Below the pieces are notes generated by a model. That model ran no database searches. It saw only the letters and a list, made by a program, of their open reading frames with translations, and was not told the DNA's origin. Source: Actinomycetota bacterium (GTDB lineage Bacteria; Actinomycetota; Actinomycetes; Actinomycetales; Dermatophilaceae). From it: 64,000 nt of DNA. Both the position numbers and the translations under genes were made by a program. Location of the stretch: contig JAIUPO010000010.1 of NCBI GenBank assembly GCA_020160805.1, forward strand, positions 55,798-119,797, read 5' to 3'. Positions 26,564 through 35,610 of this stretch are shown here, piece by piece. Position 1 is the stretch's first letter; the number at the start of each line of letters is the position of its first letter.

Positions 26564-26627
26564 AACTCGTCCGTTTCGTCGTGAGTCCTACCGCGTGCGG
26601 TAGGACTCACGACGAAACGGACGAGTT
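26564..26627. repeat. 31-bp perfect palindrome with 2-base loop between convergent genes
   Basis: Left arm 26564-26594 and right arm 26597-26627 are exactly complementary over 31 bp around a GT loop. It lies between the DEAD-box gene (stop 26520) and the alcohol dehydrogenase gene (stop 26658), and it can act as a bidirectional terminator. The stem is much longer and more perfect than the other hairpins here, and it contains nested TCGTC/GACGA words. Confidence 0.85.
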
Positions 26628-26657
26628 AGGACGAAATCGTCGACCGAGACCCGCGCG

Positions 26658-27710
26658 CTACTCCGGGACGATCGTCGACGTGTCGATGACGAAGCGGTAG
26701 CGGACCTTGGAGTCGACCACGCGGTCATACGCCTCGGCCACCTGATCGGCCGAGATCGTCTCGACGGTGGCGGCGATCTGGTGCTTGGCGCAGAAGTCGA
26801 GCATCTCCTGGGTGATCGGGATGCCACCGATATTCGAGCCGGTCAGGACTTTGTCTCCACCGATCAGCGACCAGACGGCGAGCTGTTGCGGCTCGGGCGG
26901 CAAGCCGACGAGGACGAGCGCGCCGAACGGCTTGACCATGCCGAGGTATTTATCCAGCGGCAATTCAGAGGACACCGTGCACACGATGAGGTCGAAGGTG
27001 CCCCGCAGGTCCTTGTAAACAGTGCTTTCCGCCGTCGCGCGATAGTCCACCGCTCCGAACTCGCGGCCGTCGGCCTCCTTGGACATTGTCTGGGAGATGA
27101 CCGTGACGTCGGCGCCCATCGCGGCCGCGATCTTGACTCCCATGTGCCCGAGCCCGCCCATGCCGATGATGCCGACGCTCTTGCCCGGGCCGGCGCCCCA
27201 GCGCTTGAGCGGGGTGTACATCGTGATGCCGGCGCACAGCAGCGGCGCGGCCTGCTCCAGCGGAATGCTGTCCGGCACGCGCAGCACGAAGCGCTCGGAG
27301 ACGACGATCTGTTGGCTGTAGCCGCCCTGGGCGACCTCGCCGTCATAGTTCTTGGCGTTGTAGGTGCCGACCGCGCCGCGCTCGCAGAAGTTCTCGCTGC
27401 CCTTGACGCACATATCGCATTCGCCGCAGGAGTCGACCAGGCAGCCCACGCCGACGTGGTCACCCACGGCATACTTCGTGACTTCCGAGCCGACCTCCGC
27501 GACGACGCCGGCGATCTCGTGACCGGTGACGATCGGGAAGATGCACGGCCCCCACTCCTCGCGGACCGTGTGGATGTCGCTGTGGCAGATGCCGGCGAAG
27601 GCGATGTCGATGCGCACGTCGTCGGGGCGCAGCTCGCGGCGTTCGATCAGGCCCTGCCGGAAGGGCGCGCCAACGGAGTCGATGATCAGGGCGGGGATGT
27701 GGGTCGTCAT
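26658..27710 (-). CDS. Zinc-dependent NAD(P) alcohol dehydrogenase (CAD/YahK-like)
   Basis: 350 aa. The catalytic zinc site has Cys42 (GICHSDIH) and GHE (63-65). The structural zinc is held by Cys95, 98, 101 and 109 (CGECDMC...C). The Rossmann loop GMGGLGHMG is near residue 186. The pattern matches cinnamyl-alcohol/broad aldehyde reductases that use NADPH to reduce aldehydes. The natural substrate is unknown. It lies 17 bp beyond the ParA gene start region on the same strand but is the upstream gene's neighbour only; no shared function is evident. Confidence 0.88.
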   Translation of the reverse strand: MTTHIPALIIDSVGAPFRQGLIERRELRPDDVRIDIAFAGICHSDIHTVREEWGPCIFPIVTGHEIAGVVAEVGSEVTKYAVGDHVGVGCLVDSCGECDMCVKGSENFCERGAVGTYNAKNYDGEVAQGGYSQQIVVSERFVLRVPDSIPLEQAAPLLCAGITMYTPLKRWGAGPGKSVGIIGMGGLGHMGVKIAAAMGADVTVISQTMSKEADGREFGAVDYRATAESTVYKDLRGTFDLIVCTVSSELPLDKYLGMVKPFGALVLVGLPPEPQQLAVWSLIGGDKVLTGSNIGGIPITQEMLDFCAKHQIAATVETISADQVAEAYDRVVDSKVRYRFVIDTSTIVPE

Positions 27711-27727
27711 ACCCCCAACCTATTGAG

Positions 27728-28510
27728 TCAGAGGCGGCTCAGCACATCCTTGGCCACCGCTCGATAAGCCTGGGCCCCCTTGGAGGTGCGCGCCGTCTCC
27801 AGGATCGAGCGGCCAACGGCCGGCGCCTCGGCGAACCGGACGGTGCGCGGGATGGGCGGGGCGAGCACGGGTATGGAGTAACGCTCCCCCACATCGGCCA
27901 GCACGTCCTGCTGGTGGGCGCTGCGGCTGTCATACATCGTCGGCAGCACGCCGATCACCGTGAGTTTCTTGTTGAGGATGCGCTTGACATCGCGGACCGT
28001 GTCGAGCAACTGGCCGACGCCGCGGTGGCCGAGCATTTCACAGGGCATCGGGATGATCAGACCGCGCGCCGCGGTCAGCGCATTGAGGGTCAGCACGCCA
28101 AGGCTCGGGCTGCAGTCGAGCAGGATGATGTCGTAATCTGCGGCGACGCCGGCGAGCACTTCCTGAAGGATGTACTCGCGGCCCGGGCGGCCGAGCAGCA
28201 CCGATTCGGTGCCGGCGAGCTCAATGGAGCTGGGGACCAGGTCGACGCCGTCGGCGCATTCGTGGATGACATTTGCGAGATCGGCCTTGCCGGTCAGGAC
28301 GTCGTGAATCGACGCCTCGACCTCGTCCGGGTCGATGCCGAGGCTGAAGGTCAAGCAGGCCTGCGGGTCGAGGTCGACCAGCAGGACGCGCTTGCCGAGT
28401 TCGGCGAAGGCCGCCCCGAGCGAGGCGACCGAAGTGGTCTTCGCGACGCCGCCCTTCTGGTTGGCGAGGGCGAGGACGGTCGCGCCCTTGGCGCGCGAGC
28501 GAGGCGGCAT
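27728..28510 (-). CDS. ParA/Soj-family ATPase
   Basis: 260 aa from ATG 28510. It has the deviant Walker A KGGVAKTT (19-26), the LVDLDPQ motif and LLDCSPSLGVLT. No ParB gene is adjacent, so it is not the chromosomal parAB pair. Its place beyond the DEAD-box helicase matches Rv3213c in M. tuberculosis (from memory), an orphan Soj-like protein. It is likely to move or position a cargo on the nucleoid, with the cargo unknown. An upstream extension of the frame lacks ParA similarity and was excluded. Confidence 0.85.
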   Translation of the reverse strand: MPPRSRAKGATVLALANQKGGVAKTTSVASLGAAFAELGKRVLLVDLDPQACLTFSLGIDPDEVEASIHDVLTGKADLANVIHECADGVDLVPSSIELAGTESVLLGRPGREYILQEVLAGVAADYDIILLDCSPSLGVLTLNALTAARGLIIPMPCEMLGHRGVGQLLDTVRDVKRILNKKLTVIGVLPTMYDSRSAHQQDVLADVGERYSIPVLAPPIPRTVRFAEAPAVGRSILETARTSKGAQAYRAVAKDVLSRL

Positions 28511-28667
28511 GGCGAAGGCCCTTCCGTGGTGGCTGGGGTATGCCGTGTCGCGACCCGCGACGCCGGCGCACCGGGATCTGCGGCCAGTCTGCCAAGCCGG
28601 GCCGAGAGCCCCCCGCAGGGACACGGACCGGACGGCTGGTCTTTCAACGATTCTGGCGTGCTCTGCG

Positions 28668-29564
28668 TCACGCCGACGCGCGGGTTAGGACGAAGCGCCG
28701 GAAGGCCCGCGCCGAGGGCAAGAGGCGCCGCTCGCTGTGCCAGGCCAGCCCGATCTCGCGGCGGGCCTCGGGGTCCGCCAACGGCACCAAAGCCACTCGG
28801 CCACCACGGGCCGTCGCGGCTCGACCGAGCGAAGGAACGATGGAGACGCCCTCGCCTACGGCTACCAGGCCGCGGGCGGTGGGGAGGTCATCGACTTCAT
28901 ACGCGATCTCCGGCTCGAAGCCGGCGCGGACGCACAGGCTTAGGGCCAGTTCCCGCATCCCCGAGGGCGAGCGGCGCATGACGAAGGGCTCCTGCGCGAC
29001 CTCCCCGAGGTCGATCGTCGCCGCAGCCGCGAGCCGGTGATTGCGGGGGACGGCGAGATAGAGCGGCTCGATGAGCACCGGGCGCCACTGGATCCCGGGC
29101 CCGGCCACACGCTCGGTCGTCAATTCCAGGTCGATCGATCGCGTCGCGAGGAGCCGAGAGATGGCGCCCCGTTCGCCGATCGAGGTGCGCTGCAGGAGGA
29201 TTCGCACGCGCGGATGCAGCTCCCGAAAGGCGCGCACGAGATCCGGAACCAGCCAGGCGCCGAGGCTGAGCGGATAGCCCAGGGTCACAATCCCGCTTCC
29301 CGGGTCGAGCAATTGCTCGATGGCCGCAACCCCATCGTCGAACTCCGCCATCACCTTGTCGACATGCGCCTTGAACTCGGCCCCGGCGTGCGTCAGGCGA
29401 AGCACCCGCCCGGAGCGCTGGAGCAAGGGCGTTCCCAGCTCCTCCTCCAACCGGGCCAGGGCGCGGGAGACGCCGGGCTGGCTCACGGCATACGTCTGCG
29501 CCACCTCGGTGACCGTCATTCCGTCGGCGACATGCTGAAACCAACGCAGGGTCTCGGTATCCAC
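28668..29564 (-). CDS. LysR-family transcriptional regulator
   Basis: 298 aa. The N-terminal winged HTH covers residues 1-60 (MTVTEVAQTYAVSQPGVSRA), followed by a periplasmic-binding-like effector domain. Divergent transcription from the small gene at 29644 leaves 79 bp between starts, the usual layout for a LysR regulator and its target. The effector is unknown; the neighbouring pta-ackA-P450 unit is a possible second target. Confidence 0.88.
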   Translation of the reverse strand: MDTETLRWFQHVADGMTVTEVAQTYAVSQPGVSRALARLEEELGTPLLQRSGRVLRLTHAGAEFKAHVDKVMAEFDDGVAAIEQLLDPGSGIVTLGYPLSLGAWLVPDLVRAFRELHPRVRILLQRTSIGERGAISRLLATRSIDLELTTERVAGPGIQWRPVLIEPLYLAVPRNHRLAAAATIDLGEVAQEPFVMRRSPSGMRELALSLCVRAGFEPEIAYEVDDLPTARGLVAVGEGVSIVPSLGRAATARGGRVALVPLADPEARREIGLAWHSERRLLPSARAFRRFVLTRASA

Positions 29565-29643
29565 AACCCATGACGATACGACATACGAGAGTTGTCACTC
29601 CGCTATTGGACGCATTGATGGTCGCCAGCGCACCATGGATGTC

Positions 29644-29889
29644 ATGAGCATCAAGCACATCCGTCAGAGCATTCAGGCTCGCCACGAGGCCGTGGCGGCC
29701 CGCAAGGACATGGAGCGTCTCCTGTCCGTCTATTCCACCCCCGCCGACATCGACGACATCCTCGCCGCGGTCGACCGCGAGGACGGCCCGCAGGCCGAAC
29801 TCGTGCGGGATGTCCTCACCGACAACCTCGCGGCCTACCACCGCCGCACCTTCCAGGGCTCCGCCGCCGGCATCCGCATCGCCGCCTAA
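29644..29889 (+). CDS. Small conserved-looking protein divergent from LysR, unknown function
   Basis: 81 aa from ATG 29644; an alternative ATG at 29635 would give 84. It is charged and helical, starting MSIKHIRQSIQARHEAV, with no membrane segment or cysteine. I recognise no family. The codon use is typical of the window and a terminator hairpin follows it, so it is probably a real gene. Its position opposite the LysR gene suggests regulation by it. Confidence 0.6.
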   Translation: MSIKHIRQSIQARHEAVAARKDMERLLSVYSTPADIDDILAAVDREDGPQAELVRDVLTDNLAAYHRRTFQGSAAGIRIAA

Positions 29890-29914
29890 GGCCCCACCAC
29901 CTGCTATCCCAGAG

Positions 29915-29939
29915 CGCACCGGCCCCCTGAGCCGGTGCG
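29915..29939 (+). terminator. Hairpin terminator before pta
   Basis: CGCACCGGC (29915-29923) pairs with GCCGGTGCG (29931-29939) over 9 bp around a 7-base loop, followed by TTCTC. It lies between the small gene's stop and the pta start. Confidence 0.6.
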
Positions 29940-29959
29940 TTCTCGCCTACGCTGGCGGT

Positions 29960-32026
29960 ATGTCGACGCGCGTTTATGTCGCCGCCGCTGAGGCGCGCTC
30001 CGGGAAGTCCGCTATCGCCATGGGTCTGGTCTCGGCCCTGGCCCGGCACGCGGGGCGGGTGGGGATCTTTCGTCCCTTCGTTGCCGGGAGCGCTCAGCCC
30101 GACCCGGTGCTGACGCTGCTGGCCTCGCGCTTGGCGCAGCCCGTTGACCTCACGGCCGCAACGGGGATCACGACCGATCGCGTGCTCGCCGATCCGGCCG
30201 CCGCGATGACCGAGTTGGTGGGTCGTTTCCACGCCGCGGCGAGCGAAGTCGAGACGATGGTCATTGTCGGGTCGGACTTCTCCGGGGTCCCCACCCCCAC
30301 GGAGTTCAGCACCAATGCCACGCTTGCAGCGCACCTCGACGCCCCGATGGTTCTGGTGGTGGGCGCGATGGGGCTCTCGCCGGAGGAGGTTGCTCGGGCC
30401 GCCGAGGTCATGGTTGCGGACGCGCGCGCCCACCACGCCCAAGTCTTGACCGTCATCGTCAACCGCGTCGGAGCCGATCTCGCGGCCGTGCGCGCGGCAA
30501 CGCAGGCCGCGCTCGGTGAGGTCCCGGTGTATGCCGTGCCCGACGAGCCGCTCCTGAGCGCACCGACCGTGCGCGAGCTGATGACGCGCGTGGACGGCGA
30601 GTTTCTGTATGGGGACCCGGAGCGGCTGGATGTCGAGTCGATCGGGCTGATTGTTGCGGCGATGACGATGCCGCACGTCCTGGATCGACTGCTGCCGTCG
30701 GCGGCCGTTGTCGCCCCCGGCGATCGCGAGGATGTTCTGCTCAGCCTGCTCCTGGCCGATGGCGCCAACACCTTCCCGAGCCCGTCCGCTCTCTTTCTCA
30801 ATGGCGGCTTCCTGCCGAGTCCGCAGGTCCAGCAACTGATTGCCGGTCTGCGGCCGCGCCTGCCGGTCATTTCGTGTCGCGGCGGATCCATGGCGACCGC
30901 TGCCGCGCTCGCTGACGTCGCTGGCACACTGCGCCCGGATTCGCCGCGCAAAATCGAGGCGGCAGAACGCCTTTTCGCCGAGCACGTCGATGCGACCGCA
31001 CTCATCGAGCGCCTCGGCGCCACCGCGAATGGAGCGATCACGCCGCTGATGTTCGAGCAGGGCCTGATCACAACGGCTCGGGCGGTGAACCGGCATATCG
31101 TCTTGCCCGAAGGCGACGACGATCGCATCCTCGCCGCGGGCGCACAGATCCTCGCACGGGGCGCTGCCCGCTTGACGATCCTCGGCAACCCCGAGCAGAT
31201 TAGGGCCCGCGCTGAGCACTTGGGCCTGGATCTGACTGCGGCGCAGGTGCTTTCGACCGACACCGAACCGCATCACGAGCGCTATGCGCAGGAATACGCT
31301 CGGCTGCGCGCGGCCAAGGGCGTGACCATCGATATCGCGCGCGACCGACTGCTCGATGGCGCCTACTTCGGGACAATGATGGTGCTGATGGGCGATGCCG
31401 ATGGCATGGTCTCCGGCGCGAACCACACGACAGCGCACACCATTCGCCCGGCCCTTGAGGTCGTTAAGACCGTCGAGGGCGTCTCCGTCGTCTCCAGCGT
31501 CTTCTTCATGTGCCTGGCGGATCGCGTTCTGGTGTATGGCGATTGCGCGGTCAACCCCGAACCCACAGCCGAGCACCTGGCTGACATCGCCCTGTCCTCT
31601 GCGGCGACCGCCCGCCAGTTCGGCGTCGAGCCGCGCGTCGCCATGCTGTCCTATTCGACCGGCGCCTCCGGCTCCGGGGCTGATGTCGAAAAGGTGCGCA
31701 CCGCAACCCAATTGGTCAAGGAACGCGACCCCTCCCTGCTCGTCGAGGGGCCGATTCAGTACGACGCGGCGATCGACCCGGAGGTCGCCGCCACGAAATT
31801 GCAGGGCAGTCCAGTGGCCGGCCAGGCGACGGTCTTCATCTTCCCCGACCTCAACACCGGCAATAACACCTACAAAGCGGTGCAACGTTCGGCCAATGCC
31901 GTCGCGGTCGGCCCGGTCTTGCAAGGCCTGCGTCGCCCCGTCAACGACCTCTCGCGGGGCGCGCTGGTGCGCGACATCGTCAACACCATCGCGATCACCG
32001 CGATCCAGGCAGGGGGCCAAGAATGA
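29960..32026 (+). CDS. pta: Phosphate acetyltransferase (long form)
   Basis: 688 aa, the length of the long three-domain Pta. An N-terminal P-loop-like domain has EARSGKSAIA (about 11-20). A DRTGG-type middle domain follows, then the C-terminal PTA_PTB catalytic domain with MSGANHTTAH-like VSGANHTTAH and SYSTGASGSG. It converts acetyl-CoA and phosphate to acetyl phosphate. ATG 29960 gives the canonical start. Its stop overlaps the ackA start by 4 bp, so pta and ackA form the acetate overflow/activation pathway. Confidence 0.93.
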   Translation: MSTRVYVAAAEARSGKSAIAMGLVSALARHAGRVGIFRPFVAGSAQPDPVLTLLASRLAQPVDLTAATGITTDRVLADPAAAMTELVGRFHAAASEVETMVIVGSDFSGVPTPTEFSTNATLAAHLDAPMVLVVGAMGLSPEEVARAAEVMVADARAHHAQVLTVIVNRVGADLAAVRAATQAALGEVPVYAVPDEPLLSAPTVRELMTRVDGEFLYGDPERLDVESIGLIVAAMTMPHVLDRLLPSAAVVAPGDREDVLLSLLLADGANTFPSPSALFLNGGFLPSPQVQQLIAGLRPRLPVISCRGGSMATAAALADVAGTLRPDSPRKIEAAERLFAEHVDATALIERLGATANGAITPLMFEQGLITTARAVNRHIVLPEGDDDRILAAGAQILARGAARLTILGNPEQIRARAEHLGLDLTAAQVLSTDTEPHHERYAQEYARLRAAKGVTIDIARDRLLDGAYFGTMMVLMGDADGMVSGANHTTAHTIRPALEVVKTVEGVSVVSSVFFMCLADRVLVYGDCAVNPEPTAEHLADIALSSAATARQFGVEPRVAMLSYSTGASGSGADVEKVRTATQLVKERDPSLLVEGPIQYDAAIDPEVAATKLQGSPVAGQATVFIFPDLNTGNNTYKAVQRSANAVAVGPVLQGLRRPVNDLSRGALVRDIVNTIAITAIQAGGQE

Positions 32027-33225
32027 GCACGGAACGCGTCCTGGTCCTCAATGCGGGGTCTTCATCGCTGAAATACCAACTGCTGCAACCCGATTCCGGT
32101 GCGGTTCTGGCCAAGGGCCTCGTCGAGCAGATCGGCGAGCCGAGCGGGGGGCGGCACCGGCATACGGCCGGCGGCAAGGACCACGAAAGCACCGGCGGCT
32201 TGGTCGACATGCCGGCCGCCCTGGCGGCGGTCGGTGCAGCCTTCGATCAGCACGGCCCCGACCTGAGCGCGGAGCCACCCATCGCGGTGGGTCATCGCGT
32301 GGTCCATGGCGGCACCCGATTCCAGAGCACCACGCGCATTGACGCGGTCGTTCTCGACACCTTGCGCGCTCTCAATCCCCTTGCCCCACTGCACAATCCG
32401 GCGAATATTGCCGGGATTGAGGCGGCGCTTGAACTCTTCCCGCAGGTGCCGCAGTTCGCCATCTTCGACACCGCCTTCCACGCGACGCTGCCGCCCGCGG
32501 CCTACACCTATGCCGTCCCCCGTGCCTGGGAATCCGAGCATGGCGTGCGGCGATACGGCTTTCACGGAACCTCCCACCAGTACGTCTCGGAGCGCGTCAC
32601 CGCGCTGATCGGACGGCCGGACCTCGCGACGGTTGTCCTGCATCTCGGCAATGGCTGCAGCGCCTGCGCGGTGCTCGACGGTCGCTCCGTCGACACCTCG
32701 ATGGGCATGACGCCCTTGGAGGGCCTGGTCATGGGCACCCGGTGCGGCGACATCGACCCGGCCATTCCCTTCCACCTCGCGCGCACCGCCGGCCTCGGCA
32801 TCGGCGAACTCGACACCGCCCTCAACAAGCAGAGCGGACTGCTCGGCCTGACCGGTGACAACGACTTCCGCGCCGTGGTCACCCGCGCCGCCGCAGGGGA
32901 CGCAGCCGCCCGCGCGGCCATCGATATCGTCACGCTACGCCTCGTGAAATATGTCGGGGCGTATGCCGCCGGCATGGGACGCCTCGATGCCATCGCCTTC
33001 ACTGGCGGAATCGGCGAACACAACCCTGCCCTGCGGGCCGCCGTCCTCGAACGCCTCGCGCTCTTCGGCATCGAAATCGATTCCGCCGCAAACGAATCCG
33101 CCGAGGGCGAAACGCGCCTGACCACGCCAGGCAGCCGCGTGACGGCCTATGTCATCCCCACAAATGAGGAATTGCAGATCGCCCGGGAATGCACAACCGC
33201 GCTGCGCCCATCGGCAGGAGACTAA
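32023..33225 (+). CDS. ackA: Acetate kinase
   Basis: 400 aa with family signatures VLNAGSSSLKY at the N-terminus, HRVVHGG, FDTAFHATLP, FHGTSHQYV, LHLGNGCSACAV and the C-terminal FTGGIGEHN. It transfers phosphate from acetyl phosphate to ADP, or the reverse, in the cytoplasm. Its ATG overlaps the pta TGA (ATGA), which shows translational coupling. The next gene, a P450, starts six bases after its stop. Confidence 0.95.
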   Translation: MSTERVLVLNAGSSSLKYQLLQPDSGAVLAKGLVEQIGEPSGGRHRHTAGGKDHESTGGLVDMPAALAAVGAAFDQHGPDLSAEPPIAVGHRVVHGGTRFQSTTRIDAVVLDTLRALNPLAPLHNPANIAGIEAALELFPQVPQFAIFDTAFHATLPPAAYTYAVPRAWESEHGVRRYGFHGTSHQYVSERVTALIGRPDLATVVLHLGNGCSACAVLDGRSVDTSMGMTPLEGLVMGTRCGDIDPAIPFHLARTAGLGIGELDTALNKQSGLLGLTGDNDFRAVVTRAAAGDAAARAAIDIVTLRLVKYVGAYAAGMGRLDAIAFTGGIGEHNPALRAAVLERLALFGIEIDSAANESAEGETRLTTPGSRVTAYVIPTNEELQIARECTTALRPSAGD

Positions 33226-33230
33226 GCCCG

Positions 33231-34649
33231 ATGGCGCGCAACGCATGGTCCGGCCAACGGCTGCCGCACCCGCCCGGCCGGCGCCGGATCTTCGGTGACA
33301 TCGAACGCGATGCCGACCCGACCACACCGACGCAGAACCTCTTGCGCCGCTGCGAGGGCCTGCCGGAACTGGTGGAGTTCAAGGCTTTTCGCGAGCGCTT
33401 CGTTTTCGTCATGAGCGCCCGGCTGTGTGCGCAGGTCTGTGATGACACCACCTTCGACAAGGCGCTGCCGCCGGCGATTCTCGCGCTGCGGCGCTTCAGC
33501 GGCGACGCACTCTTCACGGCCTTCACCGAAGAACCAGCGTGGGCGCTGGCTCACGATCTGCTCGCGCCGGCTTTCACCAAGGCCGCCATGCGCGGCTATC
33601 ACGACACGATGAATGCCGTCGCCGACGACCTGGTCGCGCGGTGGTCGGCCGCGACCGGCCCGGTGGACGTGCCCGGCGACCTGACCCGGATGACGCTGGA
33701 AACCATCGGACGCACCGCCTTCGGCCACTCCTTCGGCACCTTCGCCGCCCAGCAGACCGATCCTTATGTCGAGGCGATGGTCACGCTGCTCACCGAGTCG
33801 GGGCGAGCAGCCGGTCTCAGCACCCTGCCGGGTGGCCAACAGATCACCCGCCGCCCCCGCGCGCGGGCCCGGTCCGCATACGACACCCAGGTCCGGATCA
33901 CCGAAGGCATCATCGCGGACCGGATGCGCACGGGCGGGCCGCGCGAGGAGAGCGAGGACCTGCTCGGCCGCATGCTCTTTCACGCCCACGAGCGCACCGG
34001 CGAGCGGCTGGACCGGCGCAATGTCATCAACCAGGTGCTGACCTTCCTCACCGCCGGCCACGAAACCACCTCTGGTGCCGTGACGTTCGCGCTGTGGCAC
34101 CTCGCGAACGATCCCGAGGTGATGGCGCGCGCTCAGGCCGAAGCGGACGCGCTGCTCGGGCCCGACCCCACGGCAAGACCGACCTTTGAGTTGGTGCCGA
34201 AGTTCCGCTACCTGCGCCGGGTCCTCGACGAGGCCTTGCGGCTGTGGCCCACCGCCCCCGCCTTCGGCCGCAGCCCGCGGCAGCCGACCCAGATCGCTGG
34301 CTACACCATGACGCCCCAGGACTGGCTGATGGTCTTCCTCCCAGCCGTGCACCGGGACCCCGCCGTATGGGGCGCGCACCCTGATCGCTTCGACCCGGAC
34401 AACTTCCTGCCAGAGCGGGTCCGCGCCCGGCCGGCGCACAGCTACCTGCCGTTCGGCACCGGAGCCCGCGCCTGCATCGGACGGCAGTTCGCTCTGCACG
34501 AGGCCGTCCTCGTCCTGGCAAGGCTGGTGCACCGCTTCGAACTGACCCGCGATCCGGCATACACCTTGCGCGTCAGCGAGCGGCTCACGCTGATGCCCAC
34601 GGGCTTCACGCTGACGGCGCGCGAGCGCGTCCCGGCCTCTGCGACGTGA
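33231..34649 (+). CDS. CYP102-like cytochrome P450, heme domain only
   Basis: 472 aa from ATG 33231, with AGGAG at 33216-33220. It has the oxygen-binding I-helix motif AGHETTS (about 274-280), the K-helix EALR (about 333) and the heme loop FGTGARACIGRQFALHE with Cys at about 414. The N-terminal half (FDKALPPAI, FSGDALFTAFT, AMRGYHDTM) and the segment after the heme cysteine resemble the fatty-acid hydroxylase P450-BM3 (CYP102). No FMN/FAD reductase domain is fused, and none is nearby. It follows ackA by five bases and may be co-transcribed with pta-ackA. Fatty-acid hydroxylation is a family-based guess. Confidence 0.87.
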   Translation: MARNAWSGQRLPHPPGRRRIFGDIERDADPTTPTQNLLRRCEGLPELVEFKAFRERFVFVMSARLCAQVCDDTTFDKALPPAILALRRFSGDALFTAFTEEPAWALAHDLLAPAFTKAAMRGYHDTMNAVADDLVARWSAATGPVDVPGDLTRMTLETIGRTAFGHSFGTFAAQQTDPYVEAMVTLLTESGRAAGLSTLPGGQQITRRPRARARSAYDTQVRITEGIIADRMRTGGPREESEDLLGRMLFHAHERTGERLDRRNVINQVLTFLTAGHETTSGAVTFALWHLANDPEVMARAQAEADALLGPDPTARPTFELVPKFRYLRRVLDEALRLWPTAPAFGRSPRQPTQIAGYTMTPQDWLMVFLPAVHRDPAVWGAHPDRFDPDNFLPERVRARPAHSYLPFGTGARACIGRQFALHEAVLVLARLVHRFELTRDPAYTLRVSERLTLMPTGFTLTARERVPASAT

Positions 34650-34658
34650 GCTGCAGCG

Positions 34659-35516
34659 TCAGCTGAAGACGACCGTCCGGTCGCCGGCGAGCATCACTCG
34701 TGACTCGCAATGCCAGCGCAAGGCTCGGGCGAGCACCCGCTCCTCGCACTCCTCCCCAGCGCGCACGAGATCCTCCGGCGCCATCCGATGATCAACGCGG
34801 ATCGCGTCCTGCTCGATGATCGGCCCCTCGTCCAGGTCGGCGGTGACATAGTGCGCCGTCGCTCCGACGAGTTTCACGCCCCGCTCATACGCCTGGTGAT
34901 AGGGCTTCGCGCCCTTGAAAGACGGCAGGAAGGAGTGGTGAATATTGATGATCCGACCCGACATCCGCTGGGTCAGGCCGTCACTGAGGATCTGCATATA
35001 GCGGGCCAGCACCACGAGATCAACGTCGAGTTCATCGACCAGCGCGAGCAGCGCGGCCTCCGCCTCCGCCTTGGTCGCGGGCGTCACCGGGAGGTAATGG
35101 AAGGGCACGCCATACGACGAAACCAGCGGCTCCAGGTCGCGATGGTTCGAGACGACAGCCGCGACGTCCATCGCGATCCCGCCACTGCGCCAGCGGAACA
35201 ACAGGTCGTTGAGGCAATGTCCGAACTTCGACACCATCAAGATCGTGCGATAGGGCGCATCGGCAGGGCGCAGGTCGAACTCCATCTCGAAGCGCTGGGC
35301 CACCGCGGCGATCGCCCCACGCAGGTGCGCTTCCTCGATGCTCTCCCCCGCGACCGGCTCCAGCAGCACCCGCATGAAGAAGCGTCCGGTGCGCGGGTCG
35401 TCGAACTGCTGGCTCTCCAAGATATTGCCGCCGAGATTGGCCAAGGTGGAGGCCACGGCGGCGACGATGCCGGGCCGGTCGGGGCAGGAGAGGGTCAGGA
35501 CGAAGCGGCGGGACAC
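34659..35516 (-). CDS. purU: Formyltetrahydrofolate deformylase
   Basis: 285 aa. An N-terminal ACT domain (residues 1-80, RFVLTLSCPDRPGIVAAV) is followed by a formyltransferase-fold domain with VSKFGHCLNDLL, INIHHSFLPSFKGAKPYHQA and the catalytic DEGPIIEQD. PurU hydrolyses 10-formyl-THF to THF and formate. That formate could feed the formate dehydrogenase encoded at 53.5-59.1 kb, a metabolic inference. GTG 35516 is chosen because it gives the canonical start; the open frame further upstream carries no family sequence. Confidence 0.92.
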   Translation of the reverse strand: MSRRFVLTLSCPDRPGIVAAVASTLANLGGNILESQQFDDPRTGRFFMRVLLEPVAGESIEEAHLRGAIAAVAQRFEMEFDLRPADAPYRTILMVSKFGHCLNDLLFRWRSGGIAMDVAAVVSNHRDLEPLVSSYGVPFHYLPVTPATKAEAEAALLALVDELDVDLVVLARYMQILSDGLTQRMSGRIINIHHSFLPSFKGAKPYHQAYERGVKLVGATAHYVTADLDEGPIIEQDAIRVDHRMAPEDLVRAGEECEERVLARALRWHCESRVMLAGDRTVVFS

Positions 35517-35610
35517 GGGGGCTGATGCTACCCGCGGCCCGCGAACGTGTTGGAATCGTGGCGGCGGCTGCCTGAGTGGCTGCGTCAACGGACCAATCAG
35601 GGGGTATGTC

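Noticed and set aside
29816..32020. Open frame of about 730 codons antisense to pta
   Set aside because: It covers pta almost exactly; Pta motifs on the plus strand are unambiguous.
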